Assembly (NCBI RefSeq): GCF_019263705.2
Contig: NZ_JADQDK010000001.1
Span: 4,960,001 to 5,024,000 of the forward strand
DNA length: 64,000 bases
Direction of reading: 5' to 3'
Source of the DNA: Pseudonocardia abyssalis
GTDB lineage: Bacteria > Actinomycetota > Actinomycetes > Mycobacteriales > Pseudonocardiaceae
How positions within the stretch are numbered: position 1 is the stretch's first letter; the number at the start of each line of letters is the position of its first letter. Shown here piece after piece: positions 8,510 through 17,625 of the stretch. The translations under genes and the position numbers were made by a program. Under the pieces are notes generated by a model. The model did not search any database, was not told the DNA's origin, and saw only the letters and a list, made by a program, of their open reading frames with translations.

Positions 8510-9169
8510 TCAGAGGCGGCGGGCCGAGTTGTACTGGCGCCCGTCGATCGAGGAGATCGCGACCGGCTTGCCGGACGTGCTGGCGTGCACCATCTGCCCG
8601 TTGCCGATGTAGATGCCGACGTGGCTCACCGGCGAGTAGAAGAACACCAGGTCGCCGGGCTGCAGGTCACCGCGGGAGACCGCGGTTCCGGCCTGCGACA
8701 GCGCGCGCGAGGTGCGCGGCACCTCGATGCCCGCCTGCTCGAAGGCCCAGTTGACGAGTCCGGAGCAGTCGAACGCCGACGGGCCCGTGGCGCCCCAGCG
8801 GTAGGGGGAGCCGACCTTGGACAGCGCGAGGTCGACCGCGGAGAGGCGGGCCGACGACACTGCGGCGGGTGCGGCGGCGGGCGCCGAGACGGCGACCGGC
8901 GCGATCCGGGTGGTGAGGACCGGAGCGGGAGCGGCGGCCGAGGTGACGGCCGCGGGTGCCGGAGCAGCCGCGGGGGCGGCTTCCTGGGCGGCGGTCGGGA
9001 ACGCGATCAGCGCCGCGGCCGCGGCGGAGGTGGTGGCCACGACCGCGGCACGGGTCGCGTACCGGCGGAGGTGGTGGCGCGCGGGGCGGGCGGGCGACGG
9101 GGTGGTCGCGGCCCGGTCCGACGCGGGGTGGAGCAGCGCAGAACGGATCGACGCAGGGTGGATCGGCAC
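8510..9169 (-). CDS. secreted NlpC/P60 peptidoglycan hydrolase
   Basis: A 219-residue protein with an N-terminal signal segment ending near AAALIAFPTAAQEA, an Ala/Pro-rich linker to about residue 105, and a C-terminal NlpC/P60 domain. The catalytic Cys is C135 in FDCSGLVNW, the His H183 in SHVGIYIG, with H195 in MVHAS as third residue. Such enzymes cut peptide stems of peptidoglycan outside the membrane. The start is GTG 9169 with GAGGA upstream. The 5' leader is over 200 nt and carries a candidate c-di-AMP riboswitch, a known arrangement for actinobacterial wall hydrolases. Confidence 0.92.
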   Translation of the reverse strand: MPIHPASIRSALLHPASDRAATTPSPARPARHHLRRYATRAAVVATTSAAAAALIAFPTAAQEAAPAAAPAPAAVTSAAAPAPVLTTRIAPVAVSAPAAAPAAVSSARLSAVDLALSKVGSPYRWGATGPSAFDCSGLVNWAFEQAGIEVPRTSRALSQAGTAVSRGDLQPGDLVFFYSPVSHVGIYIGNGQMVHASTSGKPVAISSIDGRQYNSARRL

Positions 9170-9234
9170 GGATGGGGGTCCTCAGGGTGCGCACCGTCCG
9201 ACGGCGATCGCGGGCCGGGGAGCACGCGGCGGTC

Positions 9235-9365
9235 GTACGGGGAACTCCCACGAGGTTGCTGGGCACGTGCCGTCGTCCTGACCGGGCACGCCGTTCCCCG
9301 CCCGTCGGGACGGTGACCCTGCGCCCTCCGCTCCGGGTGAGCGGTGGTGTCGCAAGGCCGTCCGC
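9235..9365 (-). promoter_or_regulatory. candidate ydaO/yuaA c-di-AMP riboswitch
   Basis: The minus-strand leader of the wall hydrolase contains CGGGGAAC followed by a GTGCCC...GGCACG helix and then AGCAACCTCGTGGGAG (9245-9260). This resembles the conserved AGCTAACCTCGTAGGCG end of the ydaO element. In actinobacteria this riboswitch typically precedes NlpC/P60 and rpf genes. Boundaries are approximate and no covariance model was run. Confidence 0.45.
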
Positions 9366-9420
9366 CACATTACGAACGCATTTCGCGAGAAAGCATGACC
9401 AAGGTCTCTTTACCCGTGGT

Positions 9421-9628
9421 CCGTTCTTGTGACCGTACTCACCGATTGCGCGACCCGAAAAGACGAATCACACCGTGGTGATATCGGTGATCATGGAGTA
9501 CTCGTCGTCCTGCGGGTGACCTGCGCTGCCGTCCGAACCGAAATCGGGTCGAGATCCGACTGAACGAGTGAAAACAGTTCCGGTTCGGTACCGCTCCGAC
9601 ATTCTGAAAAGGTTGCAGAAACGAAGGA
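9421..9628. other. AT-richer intergenic stretch downstream of prsW
   Basis: Between the prsW stop and the hydrolase leader. It is visibly less GC-rich than its surroundings and holds a 44-codon minus-strand frame (9468-9602, listed separately). No strong hairpin terminator for prsW was seen. Confidence 0.6.
9468..9602 (-). CDS. possible 44-residue small protein
   Basis: ATG 9602 opens a frame beginning MSERYRTGTVF and ending DEYSMITDITTV before TGA. The first half uses many A/T-ending codons (CGA, GGA, ACT, GTT, TCT, GAT), unlike neighbours; the second half is GC3-rich. No Shine-Dalgarno or -10 box at the leaderless distance is visible. The size and the Ser/Thr-rich end are reminiscent of small peptide precursors, but no peptide-modifying gene lies nearby. 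It may be a chance frame. Confidence 0.25.
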   Translation of the reverse strand: MSERYRTGTVFTRSVGSRPDFGSDGSAGHPQDDEYSMITDITTV

Positions 9629-10960
9629 CTATCGGGGCCCCGAGGGCCACGGTCCGGGCGGCGGCGGGCCCGGTCGGTACGTCGGCTGCTGCGGGGCGGG
9701 CGGCGGCCAGGACTGCGGTCCGGCGGCGGGCGGCGGGGGCGGTCCGGGCGGCGGCGGGGTCCAGTTCTGCGGGCCGCGGTGCTGCATCGCGACCGTCAAC
9801 GCCTCCGGGTGTCCGACGGCCGCGGCCCGCGCCCGGCGCAGCGTGCCCAGGGCCTGCTCGTGCCAGATCGGCGCCGACGACCCGACGGTGCCGCGGGCGA
9901 TCCGCGCCCGCAGGAACGCGAGCTCGGTGACCGCGGCCTGGTACTCCACGACGGCCTTCGCAGTGGCCCGGCCGGAACGGCGCCGCACCGCGGCCTGCCA
10001 GCCCCGCCGCCCGGCGAGGCTGGACAGCAGCGTGACCTCGCTCGGTGCGATCCAGCCGGCCTGAGCGAAGCGCGGCAGCTGCTCGGCCACCGTGCGCTGC
10101 TCCCGGCGGCGCTGCCACACGACGACGCCGATCATGCCGAGGAACAGCGGCAGCATCACGAACGCGTACACCCCGAGGAACGCGCCGCCGCCCCCGACGG
10201 TGGCCGAGCCGTTCCACAGCGCGTGCAGCAGCACGGCCCCGAGGTAGCCCACGGCGACCGCGACGATCCGCACGAGCGGGCTGCGGTGCCGGGCCGCGAT
10301 CCCCGCCCCGATTCCGATCATCGCGGTGAACAGCGGGTGTGCGAACGGCGAGAGCAGCCCGCGGACGAGCAGCACGCCGAGCACAGCCCCGCTCTGGCCG
10401 GCCATCGAGTCCTCCGCGAACGCGCGGCCGATGTAGAGGATGTTCTCGGTGAACGCGAACCCCGCCGCGACCAGCCCGGCGTAGACGATGCCGTCGACGA
10501 TGCCGTCGAACTCGCGGTTGCGGAACAGCAGCAGCCCGACCAGGAACGCGCCCTTGAACGCCTCCTCGACGATCGGGGCGACGATCACCGCCCCGTAGAC
10601 GTCGCCGGCCCCGGTCAGCTGGTCGATCAGCAGCGCCGCGCCGGAGTTGATCAGCAGCGCGGACAGCGTGGCGAAGCAGGCGCCCCAGAGGAACGCGAAC
10701 AGCAGCAGCATGGGCGGCTCGGGTTCCCACCGGTCGATCCACAGGAACGCGGCGACGACCGGCCCGACCGGGAGCAGCGCGCACAGCGCCCCGACGACCA
10801 CCCCGCCCGGCCCGACACTGCCCGCGACCAGTCCGATCACCAGCAGGCCGCAGATCGCCAGCACCACCAGCCCGATGATCGGGCCGAGCACGATCCGGCG
10901 CTGCCGCTCCGGCGTCGGCAGTTGCGGTGGCGCCCCCCACCCCTGTGTCAGCTGCGTCAT
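9629..10960 (-). CDS. PrsW family intramembrane metalloprotease
   Basis: A 443-residue membrane protein. After a short N-terminal tail come several membrane helices with the family signatures DRWEPEPP, the EEAFKG zinc and catalytic motif, TENILY and later AHPLFTA and HALWNG. PrsW in Bacillus subtilis cleaves an anti-sigma factor; the target here is unknown. The last 60 residues are a Pro/Gly/Trp-rich tail, probably disordered. ATG 10960 begins the protein and TAGGCT lies 8 nt upstream. It follows the DUF3180 gene by 22 bp on the opposite side of the fol operon end, same strand. Confidence 0.85.
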   Translation of the reverse strand: MTQLTQGWGAPPQLPTPERQRRIVLGPIIGLVVLAICGLLVIGLVAGSVGPGGVVVGALCALLPVGPVVAAFLWIDRWEPEPPMLLLFAFLWGACFATLSALLINSGAALLIDQLTGAGDVYGAVIVAPIVEEAFKGAFLVGLLLFRNREFDGIVDGIVYAGLVAAGFAFTENILYIGRAFAEDSMAGQSGAVLGVLLVRGLLSPFAHPLFTAMIGIGAGIAARHRSPLVRIVAVAVGYLGAVLLHALWNGSATVGGGGAFLGVYAFVMLPLFLGMIGVVVWQRRREQRTVAEQLPRFAQAGWIAPSEVTLLSSLAGRRGWQAAVRRRSGRATAKAVVEYQAAVTELAFLRARIARGTVGSSAPIWHEQALGTLRRARAAAVGHPEALTVAMQHRGPQNWTPPPPGPPPPPAAGPQSWPPPAPQQPTYRPGPPPPGPWPSGPR

Positions 10961-10982
10961 GCCCCGGGAGCCTACGGGTTGA

Positions 10983-11441
10983 TCACCGCTCGGGTTCGGG
11001 ACGACGGTCCTCCGGGGTGCGGCAGCACCGCTCCAGCCACAGCGCCCCGCCGACCAGCACCAGAGCGCAGACCAGCCCGATCACGGTGCCCGCGGAGTCA
11101 CCCGCGGCGGCGACGATCTCCGCGGCCCGGGGCAGCACGTGCAGCGCCAGCCCGGCCCACGCCCCGGCCACGATCGCCCCACCGAGCGCGGACGCCTTCG
11201 CGACGACCACCGCCCGCGCCGCGACCAGAGGCGGCACGGGCGTGGTGCCGGGACGTCGCTCGATCCGGGAGCGCAGCACGTTTCCCGCGATCGCCTCGGC
11301 GATCCCGAGCACCCCCAGCGTCACGCCGGCGAACGCGGGGATCGCCGGGAGCGACCCGTAGGTCAGCCGCACCAGCAGGTTGGCGACGACGGCCGCGACG
11401 AGGGCGGCGACGAGCAGGTCGCGCGACCGGGTGGTGGTCAC
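10983..11441 (-). CDS. DUF3180 membrane protein
   Basis: A 152-residue protein with four predicted membrane segments (near residues 8-25, 32-50, 75-95 and 110-130). DUF3180 genes characteristically follow folK in actinobacteria, as Rv3605c does, so this is the last gene of the ftsH-fol cluster. The function is unknown. GTG 11441 has GGGGTGG five nucleotides upstream; GTG 11450 is the alternative. A strong hairpin separates it from folK. Confidence 0.82.
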   Translation of the reverse strand: MTTTRSRDLLVAALVAAVVANLLVRLTYGSLPAIPAFAGVTLGVLGIAEAIAGNVLRSRIERRPGTTPVPPLVAARAVVVAKASALGGAIVAGAWAGLALHVLPRAAEIVAAAGDSAGTVIGLVCALVLVGGALWLERCCRTPEDRRPEPER

Positions 11442-11450
11442 CGCAACCAC

Positions 11451-11496
11451 CCCGTGCGCGGAGGACAGGGCCCTGGCGCGTCCCTCCGCGCACGGG
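11451..11496 (-). terminator. hairpin between folK and the DUF3180 gene
   Basis: CCCGTGCGCGGAGG (11451-11464) is fully complementary to CCTCCGCGCACGGG (11483-11496), 14 bp, with an 18-nt loop that itself holds CAGGGCCCTG. No T tract follows. It may end or tune folK transcription before the last gene. Confidence 0.6.
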
Positions 11497-11499
11497 CAC

Positions 11500-11997
11500 T
11501 CACAGGACCGGCCCGGGGCGCATGCCGTCCTCGGCGTCCGGGCCGAGCGCGGCGAGGACCGCCGCGACCGGTCCGTGCCCGGGCAGCACGGCGGCGGGGT
11601 CGACGTCGAGCCACGGCCGCAGCACGGTGGCCCGGTCCGGGGTGCCGGGGTGCGGGAGCAGCAGGTCCGGGTCGTCGCTGAGCACCGGCCCGTCGACACC
11701 CGTCACCGTGACCACGTCGACGTCGAGCGTCCTGGGCCCCCAGCGCACCTCGCGCACGCGGCCCGACGCGTCCTCCAGGGCCTGTCCGCGCCGCAGCCAC
11801 TCCCGCGCGTCTGCGGCCGGGTCGTCGACGACGATCACCGCGTTGAGGAAGTCGGCCTGCTCGACCCCGCCCCACGGCGCCGTCTCGTACACCGGCGACA
11901 CGCCGACCAGCACGTCGGCGAAGCCGGCGACCGCGGCCCGAAGATGGGCGATCCGGTCGCCGAGGTTGGAGCCGAGGGAGAGCACCGCGCGGGTCAC
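11500..11997 (-). CDS. folK: 2-amino-4-hydroxy-6-hydroxymethyldihydropteridine pyrophosphokinase
   Basis: A 165-residue HPPK, which transfers pyrophosphate from ATP to hydroxymethyldihydropterin in folate synthesis. Visible signatures are [10 protein letters not shown] at the N-terminus, [27 protein letters not shown] with the magnesium-binding aspartates, and [18 protein letters not shown]. The length is normal. Its ATG overlaps the folB stop by 4 nt (ATGA), so it is coupled to folB. Confidence 0.95.
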   Translation of the reverse strand: MTRAVLSLGSNLGDRIAHLRAAVAGFADVLVGVSPVYETAPWGGVEQADFLNAVIVVDDPAADAREWLRRGQALEDASGRVREVRWGPRTLDVDVVTVTGVDGPVLSDDPDLLLPHPGTPDRATVLRPWLDVDPAAVLPGHGPVAAVLAALGPDAEDGMRPGPVL

Positions 11998-12368
11998 CGG
12001 GCGGGCCGGGTGCGTCGGGCCACCACCGCCACGTCGACGAACTCCAGGGGGATCGGGGCCTGCGGCTTGTGCAGCACGACCTCGACCTCCTGCACGCGTG
12101 CGTCGGTGAGGACGTCGGCCGCGATGCGTCCGGCGACGGTCTCGATGAGGTCACACGGCTCCCCTCCGACGATCTCCGCCGCCCGCTGGGCCAGCTCGCC
12201 GTAGTGCAGGGTGTCGGTGAGGTCGTCGGACGCGGCGGCGGGGGCGAGGTCCATCCACACGGTGATGTCGACGACGAAGTCCTGCCCGTCGCGGCGCTCG
12301 TGCTCGAACACGCCATGGTGACCGCGGACCCGCAGGCCGCGCAGCTCGATCCGGTCGCCGTGACTCAC
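11994..12368 (-). CDS. folB: dihydroneopterin aldolase
   Basis: A 124-residue enzyme converting dihydroneopterin to hydroxymethyldihydropterin and glycolaldehyde. [20 protein letters not shown] is the N-terminal signature and [11 protein letters not shown] carries the conserved catalytic Lys; the conserved Glu is in [14 protein letters not shown] 12368 overlaps the folP stop as GTGA. It is part of the folE-folP-folB-folK folate operon. Confidence 0.95.
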   Translation of the reverse strand: MSHGDRIELRGLRVRGHHGVFEHERRDGQDFVVDITVWMDLAPAAASDDLTDTLHYGELAQRAAEIVGGEPCDLIETVAGRIAADVLTDARVQEVEVVLHKPQAPIPLEFVDVAVVARRTRPAR

Positions 12369-13237
12369 GAGTACGGATTGGCCGGGGGGCCGGTCCGGGC
12401 CCGCGACGCCCCGAGCTGCAGCGCAGCGGCGACCGCGACGGCGTCCATGCTCCCGTCGACGTCGTGCACCCGCACGCCCCACGCGCCGGCCTGCGCGGCC
12501 AGTGCGGTGATCGCGGCGGTGGCGCCGTCGCGGCCGGGGGTCGGGCGGGGTGCACCGTCGGAGTCGGCCAGCAGCTCGCCGAGGAAGCGCTTGCGCGACG
12601 CCCCGACCAGCACCGGGAACCCGAGCGCGACGAGCACGTCGAGCCGGCGCAGCAGCGCCCAGTTGTGCGCGGCGGTCTTCGCGAACCCGAGACCGGGATC
12701 GAGCACGAGCAGACCGGGGTCGACGCCGGCCAGCACCGCGGCGTCGGCGCGGGCCACCAGCTCCGCGCGGACCTCGCCGATGACGTCCTCGTAGGAGGCC
12801 AGCTCACCCATCCGATCGCTGTGCCCGCGCCAGTGCATGAGGATCCACGGCACCCGCGCCGACGCGACGACGGCGGCCATCCGCGGGTCGGCCAGGCCGC
12901 CCGAGACGTCGTTGACGACCGTGGCCCCCGCCTCGATCGCGGCCTCGGCGACCGCGGCGCGGGTGGTGTCGACGCTGACCCGGACGCCCTCGGCGACGAG
13001 GTCGCGGATCACCGGGACGACCCGGTCCTGCTCGGTGGCCGCGTCGACGCGACCGGCACCGGGCCGCGTGGACTCGCCGCCGACGTCGACCAGGTCGGCT
13101 CCGGCGTCACGCATGGCGACCCCGTGCGCGACGGCGTGTTCGCGGTCGACGTAGCGGCCGCCGTCGGAGAAGGAGTCGGGGGTGACGTTCAGGACGCCGA
13201 GGACGGCGCAGCGGCCGGGGTGCGGCAGGTGCAGCAT
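12365..13237 (-). CDS. folP: dihydropteroate synthase
   Basis: A 290-residue TIM-barrel enzyme that joins p-aminobenzoate to the pterin pyrophosphate. [13 protein letters not shown] and [11 protein letters not shown] are the two PROSITE-type signatures, followed by [17 protein letters not shown] and [13 protein letters not shown] 13237 starts directly before [14 protein letters not shown]. It begins 5 nt after the folE stop. This is the target of sulfonamides, so its identity is well defined by motifs. Confidence 0.96.
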   Translation of the reverse strand: MLHLPHPGRCAVLGVLNVTPDSFSDGGRYVDREHAVAHGVAMRDAGADLVDVGGESTRPGAGRVDAATEQDRVVPVIRDLVAEGVRVSVDTTRAAVAEAAIEAGATVVNDVSGGLADPRMAAVVASARVPWILMHWRGHSDRMGELASYEDVIGEVRAELVARADAAVLAGVDPGLLVLDPGLGFAKTAAHNWALLRRLDVLVALGFPVLVGASRKRFLGELLADSDGAPRPTPGRDGATAAITALAAQAGAWGVRVHDVDGSMDAVAVAAALQLGASRARTGPPANPYS

Positions 13238-13242
13238 GACCG

Positions 13243-13887
13243 TCAGGTACCCCGGATCAGCGAGTACGCCTCGGCTCGTGACGAGGGCGACGTCTGGAAC
13301 AGCCCGCGCACCGCGGAGGTCATGGTGCGCGACCCGGGCTTGCGGATCCCGCGCATGCCCATGCACAGGTGCTCGGCCTCCATCACGACGATGACGCCGC
13401 GGGGATCGAGCTTGCGCACCAGCGCGTCGGCCACCTGCCCGGTGAGCCGTTCCTGCACCTGGGGGCGCCGGGCGTAGAGGTCGACGACGCGCGCGATCTT
13501 GGACAGGCCGGTGACGCGCCCGTTCTCCCCCGGGATGTAGCCGACGTGCGCCATCCCGTGGAAGGGCACCAGGTGGTGCTCGCAGGTGGAGAACATCGGG
13601 ATGTCCTTGACGAGGATGAGCTCGCGGTGCGACTCGTCGAACGTCTTCTCCAGGACCGTGTCCGGGTCGGTGTAGAGCCCGGCGAAGATCTCCTCGTAGG
13701 CGCGCGCGACCCGGGCCGGCGTCTCCCGCAGACCCTCGCGGTCGGGATCCTCCCCGACCGCGATCAGCAGCTCCCGCACGGCAGCCTCGGCCCGCGGCCG
13801 GTCGACGACCGGACGGTCGCCGCCGGGAGCGGTGGTACCCGGGCCGGCCGGCGTGGAGACCGTGCCCCCGGGGACCCCCGCGTTCAG
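13243..13887 (-). CDS. folE: GTP cyclohydrolase I, likely CTG start
   Basis: FolE makes dihydroneopterin triphosphate from GTP. The motifs are complete: [23 protein letters not shown] with zinc Cys and His, [33 protein letters not shown]. The coding frame extends upstream of the first usual start (GTG 13779, which would delete conserved AVREL residues). The only start that fits is CTG 13887: it overlaps the ftsH stop as CTGA and has AGGGCGG six nucleotides before it. That gives 214 residues, a normal length. The CTG start is inferred; the gene identity is certain. Confidence 0.9.
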   Translation of the reverse strand: MNAGVPGGTVSTPAGPGTTAPGGDRPVVDRPRAEAAVRELLIAVGEDPDREGLRETPARVARAYEEIFAGLYTDPDTVLEKTFDESHRELILVKDIPMFSTCEHHLVPFHGMAHVGYIPGENGRVTGLSKIARVVDLYARRPQVQERLTGQVADALVRKLDPRGVIVVMEAEHLCMGMRGIRKPGSRTMTSAVRGLFQTSPSSRAEAYSLIRGT

Positions 13888-16301
13888 CGGGACCCGCCCT
13901 GGTCGGCGTCGCCGTTCGCGTCGCCCGGGTGTGGGGTGTCGCCGCCGTGGCCGTTCCCGGCGGCCGGGCCCGGCTCGCCGGGGTGGGCGCCGTTGCCGTT
14001 CCCGTTGCCGGGGATCCCGTTGCCGTTGGCTCCGGTCGGGCGCTCCCACGGCGGGGCCGGGGGCTGGCGCGGCGGCTCCCACTGACCGGCGGGCGGCCAG
14101 GTCTGACCGGACGGCGTGGTGGCCGGGCGCCAGTCCGGCGGCGCACCGTAGTTGTGCGGCACCGAGTTGGGCCGGGCGTCCTGCTGCGGGGCGGGGGTGC
14201 CCCACGTCTGCTGCGGACCGGTCGGCTGGTGCGTCGGGAACCCGCCGGGGTAGCCGCCCTGCGGTCCGGGGGCGGGCGACCCGCCGCCCGGGCCGGGGAC
14301 GGGCACGTCGTGCGCGCCACCGGGGAACGAGCCGACGGGCGTGGGTTCGCGGGTGGGCTCGGCGTGCGGCGGCCAGGGCTCGCCGCGCTCCTTGGCCCGC
14401 TCGGCGGGCGTCAGGATCGGGGGCTTGTCGGACGGCGTACGCCCGCCGAAGTCGTTGAACGCGGTGATCCGCGGCCGCTTCTCGACCCGGTCGAAGATCC
14501 GCTCCAGGTCCTTGCGGGTGAGCGTCTCCTTCTCGAGGAGCTCGAACACGAGCGCGTCGAGGATGTCGCGGTAGGTGTTGAGGATCTCCCACGCCTCGGT
14601 GTGCGCGGCCTCGATGAGCTTGCGCACCTCCTCGTCGATCTCGTGGGCGACCTCGAGCGAGTAGTCGGCCTTGTTGCCCATCGAGCGGCCCAGGAACGGG
14701 TCGCCCTGCTCCTGGCCGTAGCGGACGGCACCCAGCCGGGCGCTCATGCCGTACTCGGTGACCATCGCGCGGGCGATCTTGGTGGCCTGGTCGATGTCGG
14801 AGGACGCACCGGTGGTGGGCTCGTGGAAGACGAGCTCCTCGGCCGAGCGGCCGCCCATGGCGAAGACCAGCCGGGCGATCATCTCCGAGCGGGTCATCAG
14901 GCCCTTGTCGTCCTCGGGGACGACGAGCGCGTGGCCGCCGGTGCGGCCGCGGGGCAGGATCGTGAGCTTGTAGACCGGCTCCAGGTCCGGCATGGCCCAC
15001 GCGGCGAGCGCGTGCCCGCCCTCGTGGTACGCCGTGATCTTCCGCTCCTGCTCCGAGATGATCTTGCCCTTGCGGCGCGGGCCGCCGACGACGCGGTCGA
15101 CGGACTCCTCGAGCGCGGCCCCGTTGATCAGCGTGGCGTTCTCGCGTGCGGTGAGCAGCGCGGCCTCGTTGATGACGTTGGCCAGGTCGGCGCCGGACAT
15201 GCCGACGGTGCGCTTGGCGAGGGAGTCGAAGTCGACGTCGGGAGCGAACGGCTTGCCCGCGGAGTGCACCTTCAGGATCGCGCGGCGGCCCGCCATGTCG
15301 GGGGCGCCGACCGGGATCTGCCGGTCGAAGCGGCCGGGGCGCAGCAGCGCGGGGTCGAGGATGTCGGGACGGTTGGTGGCGGCGATGAGGATGATGCCGC
15401 CACGGGCGTCGAAGCCGTCCATCTCGACGAGGAGCTGGTTGAGCGTCTGCTCGCGCTCGTCGTGGCCACCGCCGAGGCCGGCGCCGCGCTGGCGGCCGAC
15501 CGCGTCGATCTCGTCGACGAAGATGATGCAGGGACTGTTCTGCTTGGCCTGCTCGAACAGGTCGCGCACCCGGGAGGCGCCGACGCCGACGAACATCTCC
15601 ACGAAGTCGGAGCCGGAGATCGTGTAGAACGGCACGCCCGCCTCGCCCGCCACGGCGCGCGCGAGCAGCGTCTTGCCGGTGCCGGGGGGCCCGTAGAGCA
15701 GCACGCCCTTGGGGATCTTCGCGCCGAGCGCCTGGTAGCGCTGCGGGTTCTGCAGGAAGTCCTTGATCTCGAAGAGCTCCTCGACGGCCTCGTCGGCCCC
15801 CGCGACGTCACCGAACGTGGTCTTCGGCATGTCCTTGTTGAGCTGCTTGGCCTTGGACTTGCCGAAGGACATCACCCGGTTGCTGCCGCCCTGGGCGTTG
15901 TTCATCATCCAGAACAGGACGAGCAGCACCAGGCCGAGCGGGATCAGGTAGATCAGCATCGTGGTCAGGAACGAGTCCTGACGCACGGCGACGTCGAACG
16001 ACGGGGTGTTCGGCGCGGCCTGCAGGGCCTGCACGATCCGGTCGCTCGTCTGCACGGGGTACTGGGCCAGGATCTCGGTCTCGCCGTCGACCGGCTGCGC
16101 GAGCGTGAGCCGCAGGCGCTGCTCGCGGTCCTCGACGAGGGCCTCGGTGACGTTGCCGGACTCGATCTGCGCGAGCGCCACCGACGTGTCGACACGGGTG
16201 TAGCCGCGCGTGTCGTCGAAGAGCAGGCTGAAGGTGAAGTAGACGAGGACCGCGACGAGGATCCAGATCAACGGGTTGCGGAGCAGACGCTTGCGGTCCA
16301 T
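13884..16301 (-). CDS. ftsH: ATP-dependent zinc metalloprotease FtsH
   Basis: An 805-residue membrane AAA+ protease. Two membrane helices lie near residues 10-27 and 112-132 with an extracytoplasmic domain between them. Walker A is GPPGTGKT at 204-211, Walker B FVDEID at 261-266, and the zinc site HEGGH at 426-430. After about residue 650 a tail of roughly 150 residues rich in Gly, Pro, Asn and Gln follows, common in actinobacterial FtsH and probably disordered. ATG 16301 starts right before the first helix. It heads the folate operon, as in Rv3610c-Rv3605c. Confidence 0.96.
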   Translation of the reverse strand: MDRKRLLRNPLIWILVAVLVYFTFSLLFDDTRGYTRVDTSVALAQIESGNVTEALVEDREQRLRLTLAQPVDGETEILAQYPVQTSDRIVQALQAAPNTPSFDVAVRQDSFLTTMLIYLIPLGLVLLVLFWMMNNAQGGSNRVMSFGKSKAKQLNKDMPKTTFGDVAGADEAVEELFEIKDFLQNPQRYQALGAKIPKGVLLYGPPGTGKTLLARAVAGEAGVPFYTISGSDFVEMFVGVGASRVRDLFEQAKQNSPCIIFVDEIDAVGRQRGAGLGGGHDEREQTLNQLLVEMDGFDARGGIILIAATNRPDILDPALLRPGRFDRQIPVGAPDMAGRRAILKVHSAGKPFAPDVDFDSLAKRTVGMSGADLANVINEAALLTARENATLINGAALEESVDRVVGGPRRKGKIISEQERKITAYHEGGHALAAWAMPDLEPVYKLTILPRGRTGGHALVVPEDDKGLMTRSEMIARLVFAMGGRSAEELVFHEPTTGASSDIDQATKIARAMVTEYGMSARLGAVRYGQEQGDPFLGRSMGNKADYSLEVAHEIDEEVRKLIEAAHTEAWEILNTYRDILDALVFELLEKETLTRKDLERIFDRVEKRPRITAFNDFGGRTPSDKPPILTPAERAKERGEPWPPHAEPTREPTPVGSFPGGAHDVPVPGPGGGSPAPGPQGGYPGGFPTHQPTGPQQTWGTPAPQQDARPNSVPHNYGAPPDWRPATTPSGQTWPPAGQWEPPRQPPAPPWERPTGANGNGIPGNGNGNGAHPGEPGPAAGNGHGGDTPHPGDANGDADQGGSR

Positions 16302-16598
16302 GCAGCTTCGGCCTGAGTCGGCCTTCACCCTCCCTGGTGCGGAAATGCCTGCCGGGAGGCCACGCCCGCGACCATCCGCGGCGCGACCTGCCCTGATCCG
16401 ACCAGGGTAGCGGTCGGGTGGGCGCGTTGCGCCGTGGCTGTCGACGGCGGACTCCGGGCCGGTGTGCCGAGCGGACAACGAACGCCCGTGGGGGGATGTT
16501 CCCGCTCACCCCAACGGGTGGGTAACGCGCGCCACTGCGCGGTCGTTAACCTGCCGCGGGGATGTGACGGGCAGCCCGGCGAAGACGGGGGTTCGTGC
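16302..16598. promoter_or_regulatory. divergent control region between ftsH and the secreted protease
   Basis: 297 nt without a gene. On the minus strand TACCCT (16404-16409) is a possible -10 for ftsH, giving a leader of about 95 nt. On the plus strand the repeats CACCCCAACGGGTGGG and GTTAACC lie near 16507-16555 before the protease gene. No -35 box was convincing on either strand. Confidence 0.35.
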
Positions 16599-17534
16599 AT
16601 GAGGGTCAGCAATCGTTCTCTGGCGTCGCTCGGCGCGGTGACGGGTGTCGTCGCCGTCGCGGTGTTCATCGCCCCCGCGGCCACCGCGGCGCCACCGCTG
16701 GTCGCGGCCCCCGCGGCGACGTCCGTCGCCGCCGACTGGGCCCCCGCCGACAGCGCGGCGATCCGACCCGGCGTGGTCACGGAATCGGCCGGCGGCGGCG
16801 CGTGCACCAGCAACTTCGTCTTCACCAGCGGTGACCGCACCTTCATCGGGCAGGCCGCCCACTGCGCGGGCACCGGCGAGGCGACCGAGACCAACGGGTG
16901 CGACTCCGGCACCGGCCCCCTCGGCACCGCGGTGACGATCCTGGCCGCCGACGGCACCGAGCGCGCGGGCACGCTGGCCTACAGCTCCTGGGTCACGATG
17001 CAGGAGAACGGCGAAGCCGACCCCGACACCTGCCAGTTCAACGACTTCGCGCTCGTCGAGATCGCGCCGGAGGACGTCGTCGACGTCAACCCGAGCATCC
17101 CGTTCTTCGGCGGCCCGGTCGGCCTCGACACCGACGGCCTCCCCGCGGGCGAGCAGGTCTTCAGCTACGGCAACTCGCCGCTGCGCCTGGGCATCGAGCA
17201 GCTCAGCCCGAAGGTCGGCGTGAGCGCGGGCGACACCGGCGGCGGCTTCTCCCACGAGGTCTACACCGTCACCCCCGGCGTCCCCGGTGACTCGGGCAGC
17301 GCGTTCCTCGACGGCGACGGCGACGCGGTCGGCATCCTGTCCACGCTCAACCTGGCCCCGCTGCCGGTGAGCAACGGTGTGGCCGACCTCGCGCTCGCGC
17401 TGGCCTACGCCAACGAGTTCGGCGGCGTCGGCGACATCGCGCTGGTGCCCGGCACCGAGGCGTTCTCGGCTCTGCCCGCGGGCGTGCCGCTGACGGCGGT
17501 CTCCCCGCCGGCCGGCCCGCCGGTCAACGGCTGA
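16599..17534 (+). CDS. secreted trypsin-like serine protease
   Basis: A 311-residue exported protein. The N-terminal 30 residues form a signal peptide (positive RVSNR, hydrophobic core, ATAA). The chymotrypsin-fold triad is H88 in AAHC, D149 in NDFALVE and S232 in GDSGSA. Four cysteines could form two disulfides. No propeptide of the alpha-lytic type is evident. It lies on the opposite strand between hpt and ftsH, genes that are usually neighbours in actinobacteria, and is flanked downstream by repeats, so it may be a later insertion. The target is unknown. Confidence 0.85.
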   Translation: MRVSNRSLASLGAVTGVVAVAVFIAPAATAAPPLVAAPAATSVAADWAPADSAAIRPGVVTESAGGGACTSNFVFTSGDRTFIGQAAHCAGTGEATETNGCDSGTGPLGTAVTILAADGTERAGTLAYSSWVTMQENGEADPDTCQFNDFALVEIAPEDVVDVNPSIPFFGGPVGLDTDGLPAGEQVFSYGNSPLRLGIEQLSPKVGVSAGDTGGGFSHEVYTVTPGVPGDSGSAFLDGDGDAVGILSTLNLAPLPVSNGVADLALALAYANEFGGVGDIALVPGTEAFSALPAGVPLTAVSPPAGPPVNG

Positions 17535-17543
17535 CCCCACCCT

Positions 17544-17593
17544 GCGAGTCGCTGTTCCCGCGCCCGCGAGTCGCTGTTCCTCCGCCCCTGAGT
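17544..17593. repeat. three 22-bp periodic GCGAGT-type repeats
   Basis: GCGAGTCGCTGTTCC occurs at 17544 and 17566 and a diverged third unit (CTGAGTCGCCCGTTCC) at 17588, all spaced exactly 22 bp. They sit between the convergent protease and hpt genes. Related units occur at 19197-19520, 36604 and 63558. Confidence 0.85.
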
Positions 17594-17625
17594 CGCCCGT
17601 TCCGCGCCCGCGGACGGGCGACTCA
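17589..17625. terminator. bidirectional hairpin between protease gene and hpt
   Basis: TGAGTCGCCCGT (17589-17600) is exactly complementary to ACGGGCGACTCA (17614-17625), 12 bp with a 13-nt loop. The left arm is the third repeat unit and the right arm covers the hpt stop codon. No T tract is present. Confidence 0.65.

Noticed and set aside
13243-13779. folE starting at GTG 13779
   Set aside because: It would remove conserved N-terminal residues and leave a gap after ftsH; the CTGA junction fits better.
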